From contig JAPOSJ010000141.1 of assembly GCA_026709745.1 (NCBI GenBank), positions 1-14,449 of the forward strand: 14,449 nt of DNA, written 5' to 3'. The stretch is from Candidatus Dadabacteria bacterium (GTDB taxonomy: Bacteria; Desulfobacterota_D; UBA1144; Nemesobacterales; Nemesobacteraceae). A program made the position numbers and the translations under genes. Below, piece after piece: positions 6,412 to 13,364 of this stretch (position 1 is the first letter of the stretch; each line of letters opens with the position of its first letter). The notes beneath the pieces were generated by a model, which saw only the letters and a list, made by a program, of their open reading frames with translations, did not search any database and was not told the DNA's origin.

Positions 6412-7539
6412 CTATACTTCAAGCCAGTAAAGAAGCTGTACGGCAAATCCGTGCTGCTGATCTTCTTCTTCGGCAAAATACGTGTCGTTACCGTCCGCTT
6501 TGTCATAACGATACTCAAGTCTCGTCTCGAAATTTCCCATGGACTCAAAAGGAGTCAATATTAGAGTCGAAGTGAATTCGTAGAGCTCTACACCTAACAT
6601 TACTCCGTCGTCGTCAAGTATTTCCGAATCATCAACATACTCGCCCCTAAGAGCAATTGAGACTGCGTCTGAAAGGCTCATTATCGCGTAGCCCGCAAAA
6701 CCCCAGCGGTCTCCGCCCGCTTCATGTGACGTGTACTCGAAATCAGCTATCAAAGTCAGCTTATCCATAAGGGTCATGGTTCCAACAACCGTGATCAAAC
6801 TTCTGGTCTCGCCATCCGTATCGCCGAAGTACCCCGTAACACCGAGCCATCCGTCGTTTGCAAAATTAAGAGCGATCTGTGATTCAAAAGTCTTTCCGTC
6901 GTTATCGTCATCGAGTGCATCCCAGTCATTGCTGAGACCCAAGGCAAAATCAAGCGACCCTGCACTGAAGGTGGCCCGCACGCCGCTGTGTGCAAACGGG
7001 ATTCTGTAGAAAAGCAGAGACCTTGTTATGTTGGTGTTATCCTTGGCCTCTATGAGTTCCCAGCCCGCAAGTGTGGTGAACTGTCCGACGTAGATGTTAA
7101 GACCGCCCGCTTCTGAAGGGACAAGAACATTTATATAAGCCTGATAAGGACTTACAGCACCATCCGTAGGATCGCCACTATCAGCAGTACTGCCGAAACC
7201 AAAACCGAGACGTTCGGCCTGTTCGCCAAAAAGAATATCAGCCCTGAAACCTATAAGATCAGCTACTCCTTCGCCTACAGTCGGCACCTTTTCAAGTGAA
7301 AGTGTAAAGGCATCGATTGAGAAATCGTTATGTTCGGGATAAAGACCCCTCTCTGTTATCCCCTCACCGACTTCTCCGTTCGAGACGTACTGATAAGTCG
7401 TGTCAAGTGAAAATCCGAGTCCAACCGACTCGAGATTTCCAAGATCGAGGGCATTTGCCCTCGGAGCCGCAAACTGTGCCCCGAGCAGCAGAACCGCCGC
7501 GATCATCATTAATGAAAATTTAGAAACTGTATTTCTCAT
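6412..7539 (-). CDS. outer-membrane beta-barrel porin, BBP2/OmpL-like family
   Basis: The product has 375 residues with a Sec signal peptide (K7, hydrophobic 8-25, ANA cleavage after about A30). The mature part has alternating hydrophobic beta-strands and ends in a strand with an aromatic near the C-terminus (LLYWLEV), as in outer-membrane barrels. The segment with IYVGQFTTLAGWELIEAKDN and then SLLFYRIPFAHSGVR is typical of the BBP2 (OmpL-like porin-2) family, which forms diffusion channels. Acidic loops such as DALDDDNDG may face outward or line the pore. The start is set by GGGAGGAG just upstream of the ATG at 7539 and by the signal peptide; a longer frame to 7608 runs into the amt coding end and is rejected. 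It follows amt by 31 bases and is probably co-transcribed from the sigma-54 promoter. The substrate is unknown; ammonium or small nitrogen compounds are inference from context. Confidence 0.85.
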   Translation of the reverse strand: MRNTVSKFSLMMIAAVLLLGAQFAAPRANALDLGNLESVGLGFSLDTTYQYVSNGEVGEGITERGLYPEHNDFSIDAFTLSLEKVPTVGEGVADLIGFRADILFGEQAERLGFGFGSTADSGDPTDGAVSPYQAYINVLVPSEAGGLNIYVGQFTTLAGWELIEAKDNTNITRSLLFYRIPFAHSGVRATFSAGSLDFALGLSNDWDALDDDNDGKTFESQIALNFANDGWLGVTGYFGDTDGETRSLITVVGTMTLMDKLTLIADFEYTSHEAGGDRWGFAGYAIMSLSDAVSIALRGEYVDDSEILDDDGVMLGVELYEFTSTLILTPFESMGNFETRLEYRYDKADGNDTYFAEEEDQQHGFAVQLLYWLEV

Positions 7540-7570
7540 TTTTCTCCTCCCATTAGGGTTATTTTTTACA

Positions 7571-8914
7571 TTATCTGGCCTGAAAATCCGGATAGGACTC
7601 CATCCCATGCTCGGTTATATCCAGTCCTTTTCTCTCTTCGTCTTCGCTTACCCTGATTCCCATAATCATCTTTATCACATAGAAAATGATAAAACTGCAG
7701 ACGACCGTGAAAACACCGTAGGCAAGAACTCCGATAAACTGGGTCATTACGCTGAAATCAGGCCCTCCAAAGATTCCCACGGCCAGAGTTCCCCAGATAC
7801 CGCAGACCAAGTGAACAGAGATGGCACCCACAGGGTCATCTATTCTTATCTTGTCGAAGAAGCTTACAGCGAAGACCACTATCACTCCCGCAACAAGTCC
7901 TATGATGACAGACTCTATGGGGCTAACCACGTCGGCTCCCGCAGTGATTCCTACAAGACCCGCAAGCACGCCGTTTAGCGCCATTGTCAGGTCGGGATAC
8001 TTGAATACCCCCCAAGACATGAAGGATGCCCCAAGAGCTCCTGCGGCCGCCGCAAGCGAAGTCGTCACTATGACAAGTGAAATAAGTTCCGGATCCGCAC
8101 TCAGAACAGAACCTCCGTTAAAGCCAAACCATCCCATCCAGAGCAGAAACACACCTATTGCAAGAAGCGGAAGCGAGTGCCCAGGAATTGGTCTCACTGC
8201 CCCCGACGCAAGGTATTTTCCTACTCTCGGGCCAAGAAGATAAGCTCCCACAAGACCTCCCCATCCGCCTACACTGTGAACAAGTGTCGAACCGGCAAAA
8301 TCATAAAAGCCCATCTGGTCAAGCCATCCGCCGCCCCACTTCCAGGATCCCGCCACTGGATAAACGATCGCGACAAATATAGTCGCGAATATAAGGAAAC
8401 TTGAAAGCTTTATACGCTCCGCTACAGCTCCAGAAACAATGGTAGCTGCAGTCGCGGCAAACATGGCCTGGAAAATAAAATCGGTGTAGTAAGTATAGCC
8501 ACCGTCTGCGTACTCTATGAGGCCCTCAGCTCCGGCCGGCGATGAAATGCCGAAACCCGCAAATCCGAAGATGCCGCCTCCTATGAGGTTAAAATCCCCG
8601 GGGTACATCAGATTAAAGCCCATAAGGGCGTAAGTGAGTATGCCCGCCGAGATAATGAATGTGTTTTTAAACAGTATATTTACCGTGTTCTTCGATCTGG
8701 TAAGTCCGGTTTCAAGGGTGGCAAAGCCGAGATGCATTATAAAAACGAGGAAAGTCGCAAGCAGCATCCACACGTTGTTCGCCACGAAAACGGAATGTGC
8801 AGCTCCTTCTGACGCAAAAGCTGAATAGCCCCCCATAAGAACAAAAGCGAAAACCGAAAGAAACAGCATGCGACTGCATCCAAACGGTTTTCTTAAAAAA
8901 TCTGCGATATTCAT
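7571..8914 (-). CDS. amt: ammonium transporter (Amt/Rh family)
   Basis: Amt proteins are trimeric inner-membrane channels moving ammonium into the cytoplasm. The 447 residues contain a cleavable-looking N-terminal signal (about 10-36) and some eleven hydrophobic helices. The twin pore histidines are H213 in LVHSVGGWGGLVGAYLLGPR and H368 in VHLVCGIWGTLAVGIFGG. D205 in YDFAGST is also present, as is the family motif AATAATIVSGAVAERIK (153-169). The C-terminal tail RVSEDEERKGLDITEHG (421-437) matches the conserved region that contacts the PII protein GlnK, although no glnK/glnB gene is adjacent. The ATG at 8914 is chosen because GGAGGAG lies six bases upstream. An upstream extension to 8986 would read through the sigma-54 promoter and is rejected. 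It is the first gene of the amt-porin operon and is likely induced under nitrogen limitation. Confidence 0.97.
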   Translation of the reverse strand: MNIADFLRKPFGCSRMLFLSVFAFVLMGGYSAFASEGAAHSVFVANNVWMLLATFLVFIMHLGFATLETGLTRSKNTVNILFKNTFIISAGILTYALMGFNLMYPGDFNLIGGGIFGFAGFGISSPAGAEGLIEYADGGYTYYTDFIFQAMFAATAATIVSGAVAERIKLSSFLIFATIFVAIVYPVAGSWKWGGGWLDQMGFYDFAGSTLVHSVGGWGGLVGAYLLGPRVGKYLASGAVRPIPGHSLPLLAIGVFLLWMGWFGFNGGSVLSADPELISLVIVTTSLAAAAGALGASFMSWGVFKYPDLTMALNGVLAGLVGITAGADVVSPIESVIIGLVAGVIVVFAVSFFDKIRIDDPVGAISVHLVCGIWGTLAVGIFGGPDFSVMTQFIGVLAYGVFTVVCSFIIFYVIKMIMGIRVSEDEERKGLDITEHGMESYPDFQAR

Positions 8915-8960
8915 AACCAACTCCTCCATAGTTTTGGACAATTTCTTCTTAATACATGTT

Positions 8961-8978
8961 GTGCAATTAAGGGGCCAA
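8961..8978 (-). promoter_or_regulatory. sigma-54 (RpoN) promoter of amt
   Basis: On the minus strand TTGGCCCCTTAATTGCAC carries the invariant GG and GC separated by exactly ten bases, and matches the consensus TGGCAC-N5-TTGCA at all but one or two positions. Transcription would begin around 8952, leaving a leader of about 38 bases before the amt start. RpoN promoters upstream of amt genes are well known in nitrogen regulation. The AT-rich stretch upstream suits enhancer-activator looping. Confidence 0.8.
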
Positions 8979-9095
8979 AAAACCAAAAGACGAAGAGAAA
9001 TTTTTTAAGCCCTTGAAATAATTGGGAAAAAATAAATTTCCCGAATCCTGCATTTTTCAAGTAGACTTAAAATTTGAAAGGCGTGCCTAAAGAAT

Positions 9096-9110
9096 GTGCA
9101 CAGCATGCAC
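9096..9110. promoter_or_regulatory. GTGCA-N5-TGCAC dyad upstream of the sigma-54 promoter
   Basis: GTGCA (9096-9100) and TGCAC (9106-9110) form an exact dyad about 120 bases upstream of the -24 element, a typical distance for an enhancer-binding-protein site. The arms are in the opposite order from the enteric NtrC site (TGCAC...GTGCA), so the cognate activator is uncertain. A second small palindrome, AGGC-GT-GCCT, lies at 9079-9088. The dyad is also about 85 bases upstream of fmt. Confidence 0.4.
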
Positions 9111-9193
9111 TGAAAAAAGCCACTAGAAAACAGAACCACTCCTGGACACAACTAAAGAATCAAACGGTCACTTCTTGAGGGAACACTGAAAAA

Positions 9194-10147
9194 ATGAGAA
9201 TTCTTTTCGCCGGAACACCGGAATTCGCAGTACCGTCGTTTACGGCACTCTGCGACTCTCCCCACGATGTAGTGGCCCTTCTCTCAAGGCCCGACATGCC
9301 GAGGGGAAGGAGCCGAAAACCTGTGTGGACGGAGACAAAAAAAGTCGCCTCTGGGTACGGAGTTCCAGTTTTTCAGCCTCACGATTTAAAAACACCCGAG
9401 TTTGAAGAAGCACTGAAAGCCCTCTCGCCCGATCTGATAGCGGTTGTGGCCTACGGAAAAATATTTCCCTCAGCAGTGCTTGACACACCTCCTTTCGGTT
9501 GCGTAAACGTTCACGCGTCACTGCTTCCAGCCTACAGGGGGGCAGCCCCCATTAACTGGGCAATAGCAAGAGGAGAGAAAAAAACAGGGGTCACCGTCAT
9601 GCAGATGAACGAGGAAATGGACACGGGAGATATACTCGCTCAAAGGGAGGTATTAATAGGGAATGAAGAAACCGCGGAGGAACTCTCAAAAAGACTTTCC
9701 CTTGAGGGATCCGCACTTCTTCTGGAAACAGTAGGGCACATAGCTGGAAACAGAATATCACCCGTAAAACAGGATTCTGCAGTGGCTACCTACGCACCCC
9801 GCATCTCAAGGGAGGATGGTCGGGTGCAGTGGAAACGAAGCGCGAAAGAGATAAAGGATGTTGCAAGAGCAATGACTCCCTGGCCGTGCGCTCACACGAC
9901 GCTTGGGGGGAAAAACCTCAAGATATTCAGAACAGTTACAGAAGAGGGCAGAGGAAAGCCCGGAGAGATAATATCGGTCGGGGGCGAGAGCCTTGATGTC
10001 GCGACGGGTGAGGGGATTCTGCGGATATTGTCTCTTCAGATAGAAGGTGGGAAGAAAATGGCCGCTTCGGAATTTATGCGAGGGAGAAAAGACCTCAGAG
10101 AAGGACAGTTCATGGGAATATCCGGAAACTCCCTATACCCTGATTGA
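9194..10147 (+). CDS. fmt: methionyl-tRNA formyltransferase
   Basis: This enzyme formylates initiator Met-tRNA using 10-formyl-tetrahydrofolate, producing fMet-tRNA for translation initiation in the cytoplasm. The 317-residue length is normal. The Rossmann-type catalytic domain starts with MRILFAGTPEFAVPSF. It carries the catalytic triad N105, H107 and D143 in the motifs VNVHASLLPAYRGAAPINW (104-122) and MNEEMDTGDIL (138-148). The C-terminal OB-like tRNA-binding domain spans about 205-310, with the family's YAPRISREDGRVQW (200-213) and AMTPWPCAH (226-234). The start is clear from homology, although the ribosome binding site (GAGGG) is about 12 bases upstream. No def gene neighbours it here, unlike the common def-fmt pair. 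Its last 15 bases overlap the end of the convergent gene at 10133-10501. Confidence 0.97.
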   Translation: MRILFAGTPEFAVPSFTALCDSPHDVVALLSRPDMPRGRSRKPVWTETKKVASGYGVPVFQPHDLKTPEFEEALKALSPDLIAVVAYGKIFPSAVLDTPPFGCVNVHASLLPAYRGAAPINWAIARGEKKTGVTVMQMNEEMDTGDILAQREVLIGNEETAEELSKRLSLEGSALLLETVGHIAGNRISPVKQDSAVATYAPRISREDGRVQWKRSAKEIKDVARAMTPWPCAHTTLGGKNLKIFRTVTEEGRGKPGEIISVGGESLDVATGEGILRILSLQIEGGKKMAASEFMRGRKDLREGQFMGISGNSLYPD

Positions 10148-10501
10148 GACCTCGAAGATTCCTATTTTTACCTTGCCGGCGAGCCCGCATTTCCAGCAAA
10201 TATCCGTAACATGGGTCTTTGATTTAGCAGGGACAAGCAGGATCATCTGAGCTGAAAGTGCTGACAGATCCTTCCAGTATTCACTTCTTTTCTCATCGAT
10301 AGTGGCTTCGGTCTCGACCTCAATAATCTGCACCACCTGCCCGTATGAACCAAGAATCACGTCGGGGAAAAAACCCTCAAACTCATTTAGCTGCTCTTCG
10401 CCGGGATTGGTCCGAATTTCCTTATAAAGAGATGAATACTTCTGCTCCACCTGGCTTATTACCCAGTCATGCATGAACTGCTGCTCACTCGGAATTCTCA
10501 T
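10133..10501 (-). CDS. small PD-(D/E)XK nuclease-like protein, function unknown
   Basis: I do not recognise a named family for this 122-residue protein. An N-terminal helix is followed by P46-D47 in FFPDVIL, and then a strand QIIEVETEATI with E61 and E63. The order helix, PD, strand-turn-strand with ExE, helix (DEKRSEYWKDLSALS) and strand (MILLVPA) resembles a minimal PD-(D/E)XK fold. The catalytic lysine of the classic D/E-x-K is replaced by threonine at position 64 or displaced to K71, so activity is uncertain. A CxxC (C102, C105) near the C-terminus is solitary. Its ATG overlaps the nadK stop by 17 bases, with GGGAG only three bases before it. Its 3' end overlaps the 3' end of fmt by 15 bases. 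Expression is probably coupled to nadK. Confidence 0.6.
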   Translation of the reverse strand: MRIPSEQQFMHDWVISQVEQKYSSLYKEIRTNPGEEQLNEFEGFFPDVILGSYGQVVQIIEVETEATIDEKRSEYWKDLSALSAQMILLVPAKSKTHVTDICWKCGLAGKVKIGIFEVSIRV

Positions 10502-11351
10502 ATCTCCCGCTCCACATAAGCTTCGTCTTAAGAATATTGAAATAATCCCTGAAAGGAGACTTTATTATGTTCACATAACTCTCCGAACCCTCAAGAACGA
10601 CCTCGTCTCCAAGATAAAGAGGCACGCCCACCTGACCATCAAGGGTCAGGTAGGTATCCTGTATATCGGTGAGCACCCTTGTTGTTATCTTTTTCGTGTT
10701 GGGTACCACAATAGGCCTGTTTGTAAGAATGTGCGGACATATTGGAGTGACAGTTACGACGGGCAGAGTCGGATAAATTATTGGCCCGCCCGCAGAGAGA
10801 GAGTAGGCGGTTGATCCGGTCGGGGTCGCAAAGATGATTCCGTCAGCCTTAAAAGTCGTTACGTATTTTTCATCTATATATATCGAGAGGTCCACAACCT
10901 TGGAGATGGGACCGTTGTTTATCACAATGTCGTTTAGCACTGTGAACTCTTCGCGATCTCCGTTCTTTCTCACAACACAGCACGATATCATGTCTCTTTT
11001 CTCTATCTCGTAGTTTCCGGCAAGTATTCTCTCTATCATCGGAAAAAACTCATCCACCGTGAACTCGGTGAGAAACCCGAGTCCACCGAGGTTGCATCCC
11101 ACTATTGAGACATTGTGTCCCTGTGCAATTCGTGAAACCCAGATAAAAGAACCGTCACCTCCGAACACCACTATTATGTCGACTGTTGCGGCCAAGTCGG
11201 ACTCCGCAAGCATGTTCTCAGCGTCTATGCTCCGCCCAAGATTCTCCTCAACGAAGAACTCTATGCCTCTTTCGTGAAGCCACCTGCAAAATCGCCTGGC
11301 AATCTCATAGACTTCCACGCTATCCTTCTTGCCGGTTATGCCGAACTTCAA
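10485..11351 (-). CDS. nadK: NAD kinase
   Basis: NAD kinase phosphorylates NAD to NADP in the cytoplasm and is the only source of NADP. The product has 288 residues. Diagnostic motifs are the GGDG phosphate-binding loop at 64-67 (VVFGGDGSF), NLGGLGFL at 87-94, the ND pair at 140-141 in VLNDIVI, the glycine-rich ATPTGSTAYSLSAGGPI at 175-191 and LDGQ at 237-240. The start is a TTG at 11351, supported by a strong GGAGGAG a few bases upstream and by the four-base TTGA overlap with the prfB stop. No nearby ATG fits the family's N-terminus (KFGITGK). Translational coupling to prfB is very likely, so RF2 autoregulation may affect NADP supply. That regulatory consequence is inference. Confidence 0.96.
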   Translation of the reverse strand: MKFGITGKKDSVEVYEIARRFCRWLHERGIEFFVEENLGRSIDAENMLAESDLAATVDIIVVFGGDGSFIWVSRIAQGHNVSIVGCNLGGLGFLTEFTVDEFFPMIERILAGNYEIEKRDMISCCVVRKNGDREEFTVLNDIVINNGPISKVVDLSIYIDEKYVTTFKADGIIFATPTGSTAYSLSAGGPIIYPTLPVVTVTPICPHILTNRPIVVPNTKKITTRVLTDIQDTYLTLDGQVGVPLYLGDEVVLEGSESYVNIIKSPFRDYFNILKTKLMWSGRYENSE

Positions 11352-12470
11352 GTCGTCTCCTCCCCTAAATTCTCGGGCGCATCATGCAAAAGATACGATT
11401 CTATAAAACCATCTATCTCCCCGTCAAGTATTGCATCAACTCCTGAAGACTCAAAATTGGTGCGGTGGTCCTTCACCATGCGATAGGGATGCATTACATA
11501 CGATTTTATCTGGCTTCCCCAGCCGATTTCCTTTTTTGAGGAATTAAGTTCCTCTTCTTTTTGTTTTTCCTCCATCCTGCGCAGTTCGTAGAGCCTCGCC
11601 TTGAGTATTTTCATGGCACTTTCCCTGTTCTGGCGCTGCGATCTCTCGTTCTGGCAGCTGACCGCAACTCCCGTGGGCAGATGCGTGATGCGGACTGCGG
11701 AATCTGTCTTGTTAACATGCTGCCCACCCTTTCCACTCGCGCGGTAAGTGTCAATTCTAAGATCTTTTTCCTCTATGTTTACCTCTATTGAATCATCTAT
11801 TTCTGGAGAAATAAAAACTGAGGCGAATGAAGTGTGCCTCCTTTTATTGGAGTCAAACGGGGATATTCTCACCAGCCTGTGAACCCCGGTCTCCGCCTTT
11901 AGATAACCGAAAGCAAACCCACCTTGGACAAGAATAGTGGCGCTTTTTATCCCGGCCTCATCTCCATCCTGAGTCTCAAGAAGATCTGCAGAAAATCCCT
12001 TTCTCTCGATATACCTAAGGTACATACGAAGAAGCATTTCAGCCCAGTCCTGAGCTTCTGTCCCCCCCGCCCCGGCATTTATTGATATAATAGCGTTTCG
12101 AGAGTCATCGGGACCACCAAGAATTCGGGTGAACTCAAGTTCGGAAACTCTGGACTCAACCGATGTGAGCAGGTTGTGCGCCTCTTCAATCGAATCCTGA
12201 TCGTCTTCACCGACTGCAAGTTCGAGAAGACACGCTGCATCCTCCATGTTGGAACGGAGCTTCTCGAATCCCAAAATAGAGTCTTTGATATCAGATTGCT
12301 CCTGAAGTGTTTTGCGCGCTAGTTCAGAATTGTCCCAGAAACCGGGATCCGCGGTAATCTTTTCAAGCTCTCTGAGCCTTTCGGTCTTGGAAGGCAGGTC
12401 AAAGATAGTCTCCCATTTTCTGAATTCTTTCCCCAAGACTTTCAATAAGCATATTAAGTTCTTCTTTCAT
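11348..12470 (-). CDS. prfB: peptide chain release factor 2, with programmed +1 frameshift
   Basis: RF2 recognises UAA and UGA in the ribosome and triggers peptide release. The coding sequence is split. Frame 0 starts at the ATG at 12470 (AGGGTGA six bases upstream) and stops at a UGA at codon 24 (12401-12399). Decoding must slip +1 at CTT to continue at GAC (12400). The total is 373 residues, close to the usual 365. After the shift come the helical domain 1, GSGGTEAQDWA-like GAGGTEAQDWAEML, the codon-recognition tripeptide SPF in VRISPFDSNKRRHTSF and the catalytic GGQ in GKGGQHVNKTDSAVRITH. SPF rather than P-A-T marks RF2 rather than RF1. A continuous frame beginning at a TTG at 12445 would encode an artefactual N-terminus and is not the true start. 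The gene heads an operon with nadK and the small PD-(D/E)XK-like gene. Confidence 0.96.
12398..12414 (-). promoter_or_regulatory. prfB +1 programmed frameshift site
   Basis: On the minus strand the site reads GGGAGACTATCTTTGAC. The final TATCTTTGAC is identical to the E. coli prfB shift site, with slippery CTT followed by in-frame TGA and C. The internal Shine-Dalgarno-like GGGAG lies five bases before CTT, slightly farther than the AGGGGG at three bases in E. coli. Low RF2 makes ribosomes pause at UGA and slip, raising RF2 synthesis. Confidence 0.93.
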
Positions 12471-12493
12471 GCTAAATCACCCTGTTCCAGCCA

Positions 12494-12522
12494 ATAGTAT
12501 AACATCATAAGCCTCTTGCCAA
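12494..12522 (-). promoter_or_regulatory. sigma-70-type promoter for prfB
   Basis: TTGGCA (12522-12517) and TACTAT (12499-12494) are separated by 17 bases on the minus strand. Predicted initiation near 12487 leaves a short leader of about 17 bases containing the ribosome binding site. A CCTCTT/AAGAGG dyad (12512-12533) overlaps the -35 element. Confidence 0.45.
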
Positions 12523-12567
12523 TTCAAAAGAGGTAAGGCAAAAAATGTGCCGGAAAAACATACAACA

Positions 12568-13353
12568 CTAATCGTTCACAGGGAAGAGATTCTCTTCCAG
12601 AAAACGCACAATCCTCTCGCGGTTCGCTGTCAGGCTTGAAAATTGTTTCTCACATACATCGCTGAAACGTGACAGCACTTTTCGATTTATCGATTCCTGA
12701 TCCTCAAAAATGGCGAGAGAACGGAAAGGAATTCCCCATTTCTCAAACTGAAGCAACGCAATCGTTGCATCACGGGTCTTGCCATCATTAGAAAGAGCAT
12801 GAACAAAAAGCGGCCGGGGCATGTTGTTAATTCTGCAATCTACAGTGTAGATTCCACGGTCATCGTGTTCTTTATCGCTCCAATCAAAGCTCATACGTTC
12901 TTCCGGGACAACCCTTCTCAACAACACTTGGAAATCCTCTGCAAAAGTAGATTTAACTCGTCCCCGAGACAAATATGATACGTCAGAGATTTTTAAGAGC
13001 GCTTGAATAAAGGAGTATAGAGCATCGCCGTAACGTTCATCCTGTACGTCAAGTGTTAACTCCCCTTGGCGGTCTTCAACCCTAAATGTAGATAATGTGT
13101 TGGAAATAATCTTCTGGCGGGTGCCAATATGAAGATCTCTTTCGTCAATATCGTATGTAAGGTGCATATAAGTGTGGGCTTCGTCAGAGAGCAACCACCG
13201 CTCTCCTTCCCTTTTTAGAACAATTGCTAAATGATCTCCGTCTTCAAATAGAAAGGGAGTAAACACGCGAAAGCGGTCTACACCCTCGGGGGCAAGACGA
13301 ATTTTCGTCGAAATTTTCTCACGAAAATCTTGTTCTATCTCTCCGATAGACAT
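12568..13353 (-). CDS. DUF1828/DUF1829 domain protein, function unknown
   Basis: The product has 261 residues. About 28-130 matches the DUF1828 pattern: FTPFLFEDGDHLAIVLKR, then WLLSDEAHTYMHL, the GTRQKIISNTLSTF helix, an ELTLDV strand and the helical YSFIQALLKISDVSYLSR. The second half (about 135-258) matches DUF1829: a predicted strand TVDCRIN, PLFVHALSND (181-190), then RSLAIFED and a helical end. Both are domains of unknown function found together, often in accessory regions and phages. The second half has a nuclease-like alternation of strands and helices, but I see no conserved catalytic triad I would trust. The start is supported by AGGAGA seven bases upstream. That ribosome binding site overlaps the TAG stop of the preceding gene (11 bases between the coding regions), so the two are surely one operon. 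Confidence 0.8.
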   Translation of the reverse strand: MSIGEIEQDFREKISTKIRLAPEGVDRFRVFTPFLFEDGDHLAIVLKREGERWLLSDEAHTYMHLTYDIDERDLHIGTRQKIISNTLSTFRVEDRQGELTLDVQDERYGDALYSFIQALLKISDVSYLSRGRVKSTFAEDFQVLLRRVVPEERMSFDWSDKEHDDRGIYTVDCRINNMPRPLFVHALSNDGKTRDATIALLQFEKWGIPFRSLAIFEDQESINRKVLSRFSDVCEKQFSSLTANRERIVRFLEENLFPVND

Positions 13354-13364
13354 TGTTTAGTCTC

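Noticed and set aside
7540..7608. Upstream extension of the porin gene
   Set aside because: It overlaps the amt 3' end and places the signal peptide internally; the ATG at 7539 has a near-perfect ribosome binding site and a signal peptide right after it.
8915..8986. Upstream extension of amt
   Set aside because: It would read through the sigma-54 promoter, and the strong GGAGGAG is positioned for the ATG at 8914.
9096..9110. Canonical NtrC binding site
   Set aside because: The half-sites are in the reverse order from the TGCAC...GTGCA consensus, so I list it only as an unassigned dyad.
11348..12445. Continuous prfB frame starting at a TTG at 12445
   Set aside because: It gives an N-terminus unlike RF2. 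The true ATG at 12470 with a ribosome binding site and a conserved CTT TGA C shift site explains the gene better.
12512..12533. CCTCTT/AAGAGG dyad as a terminator for the DUF1828 gene
   Set aside because: The stem is only six pairs with no T-run after it, and it overlaps the likely prfB promoter.
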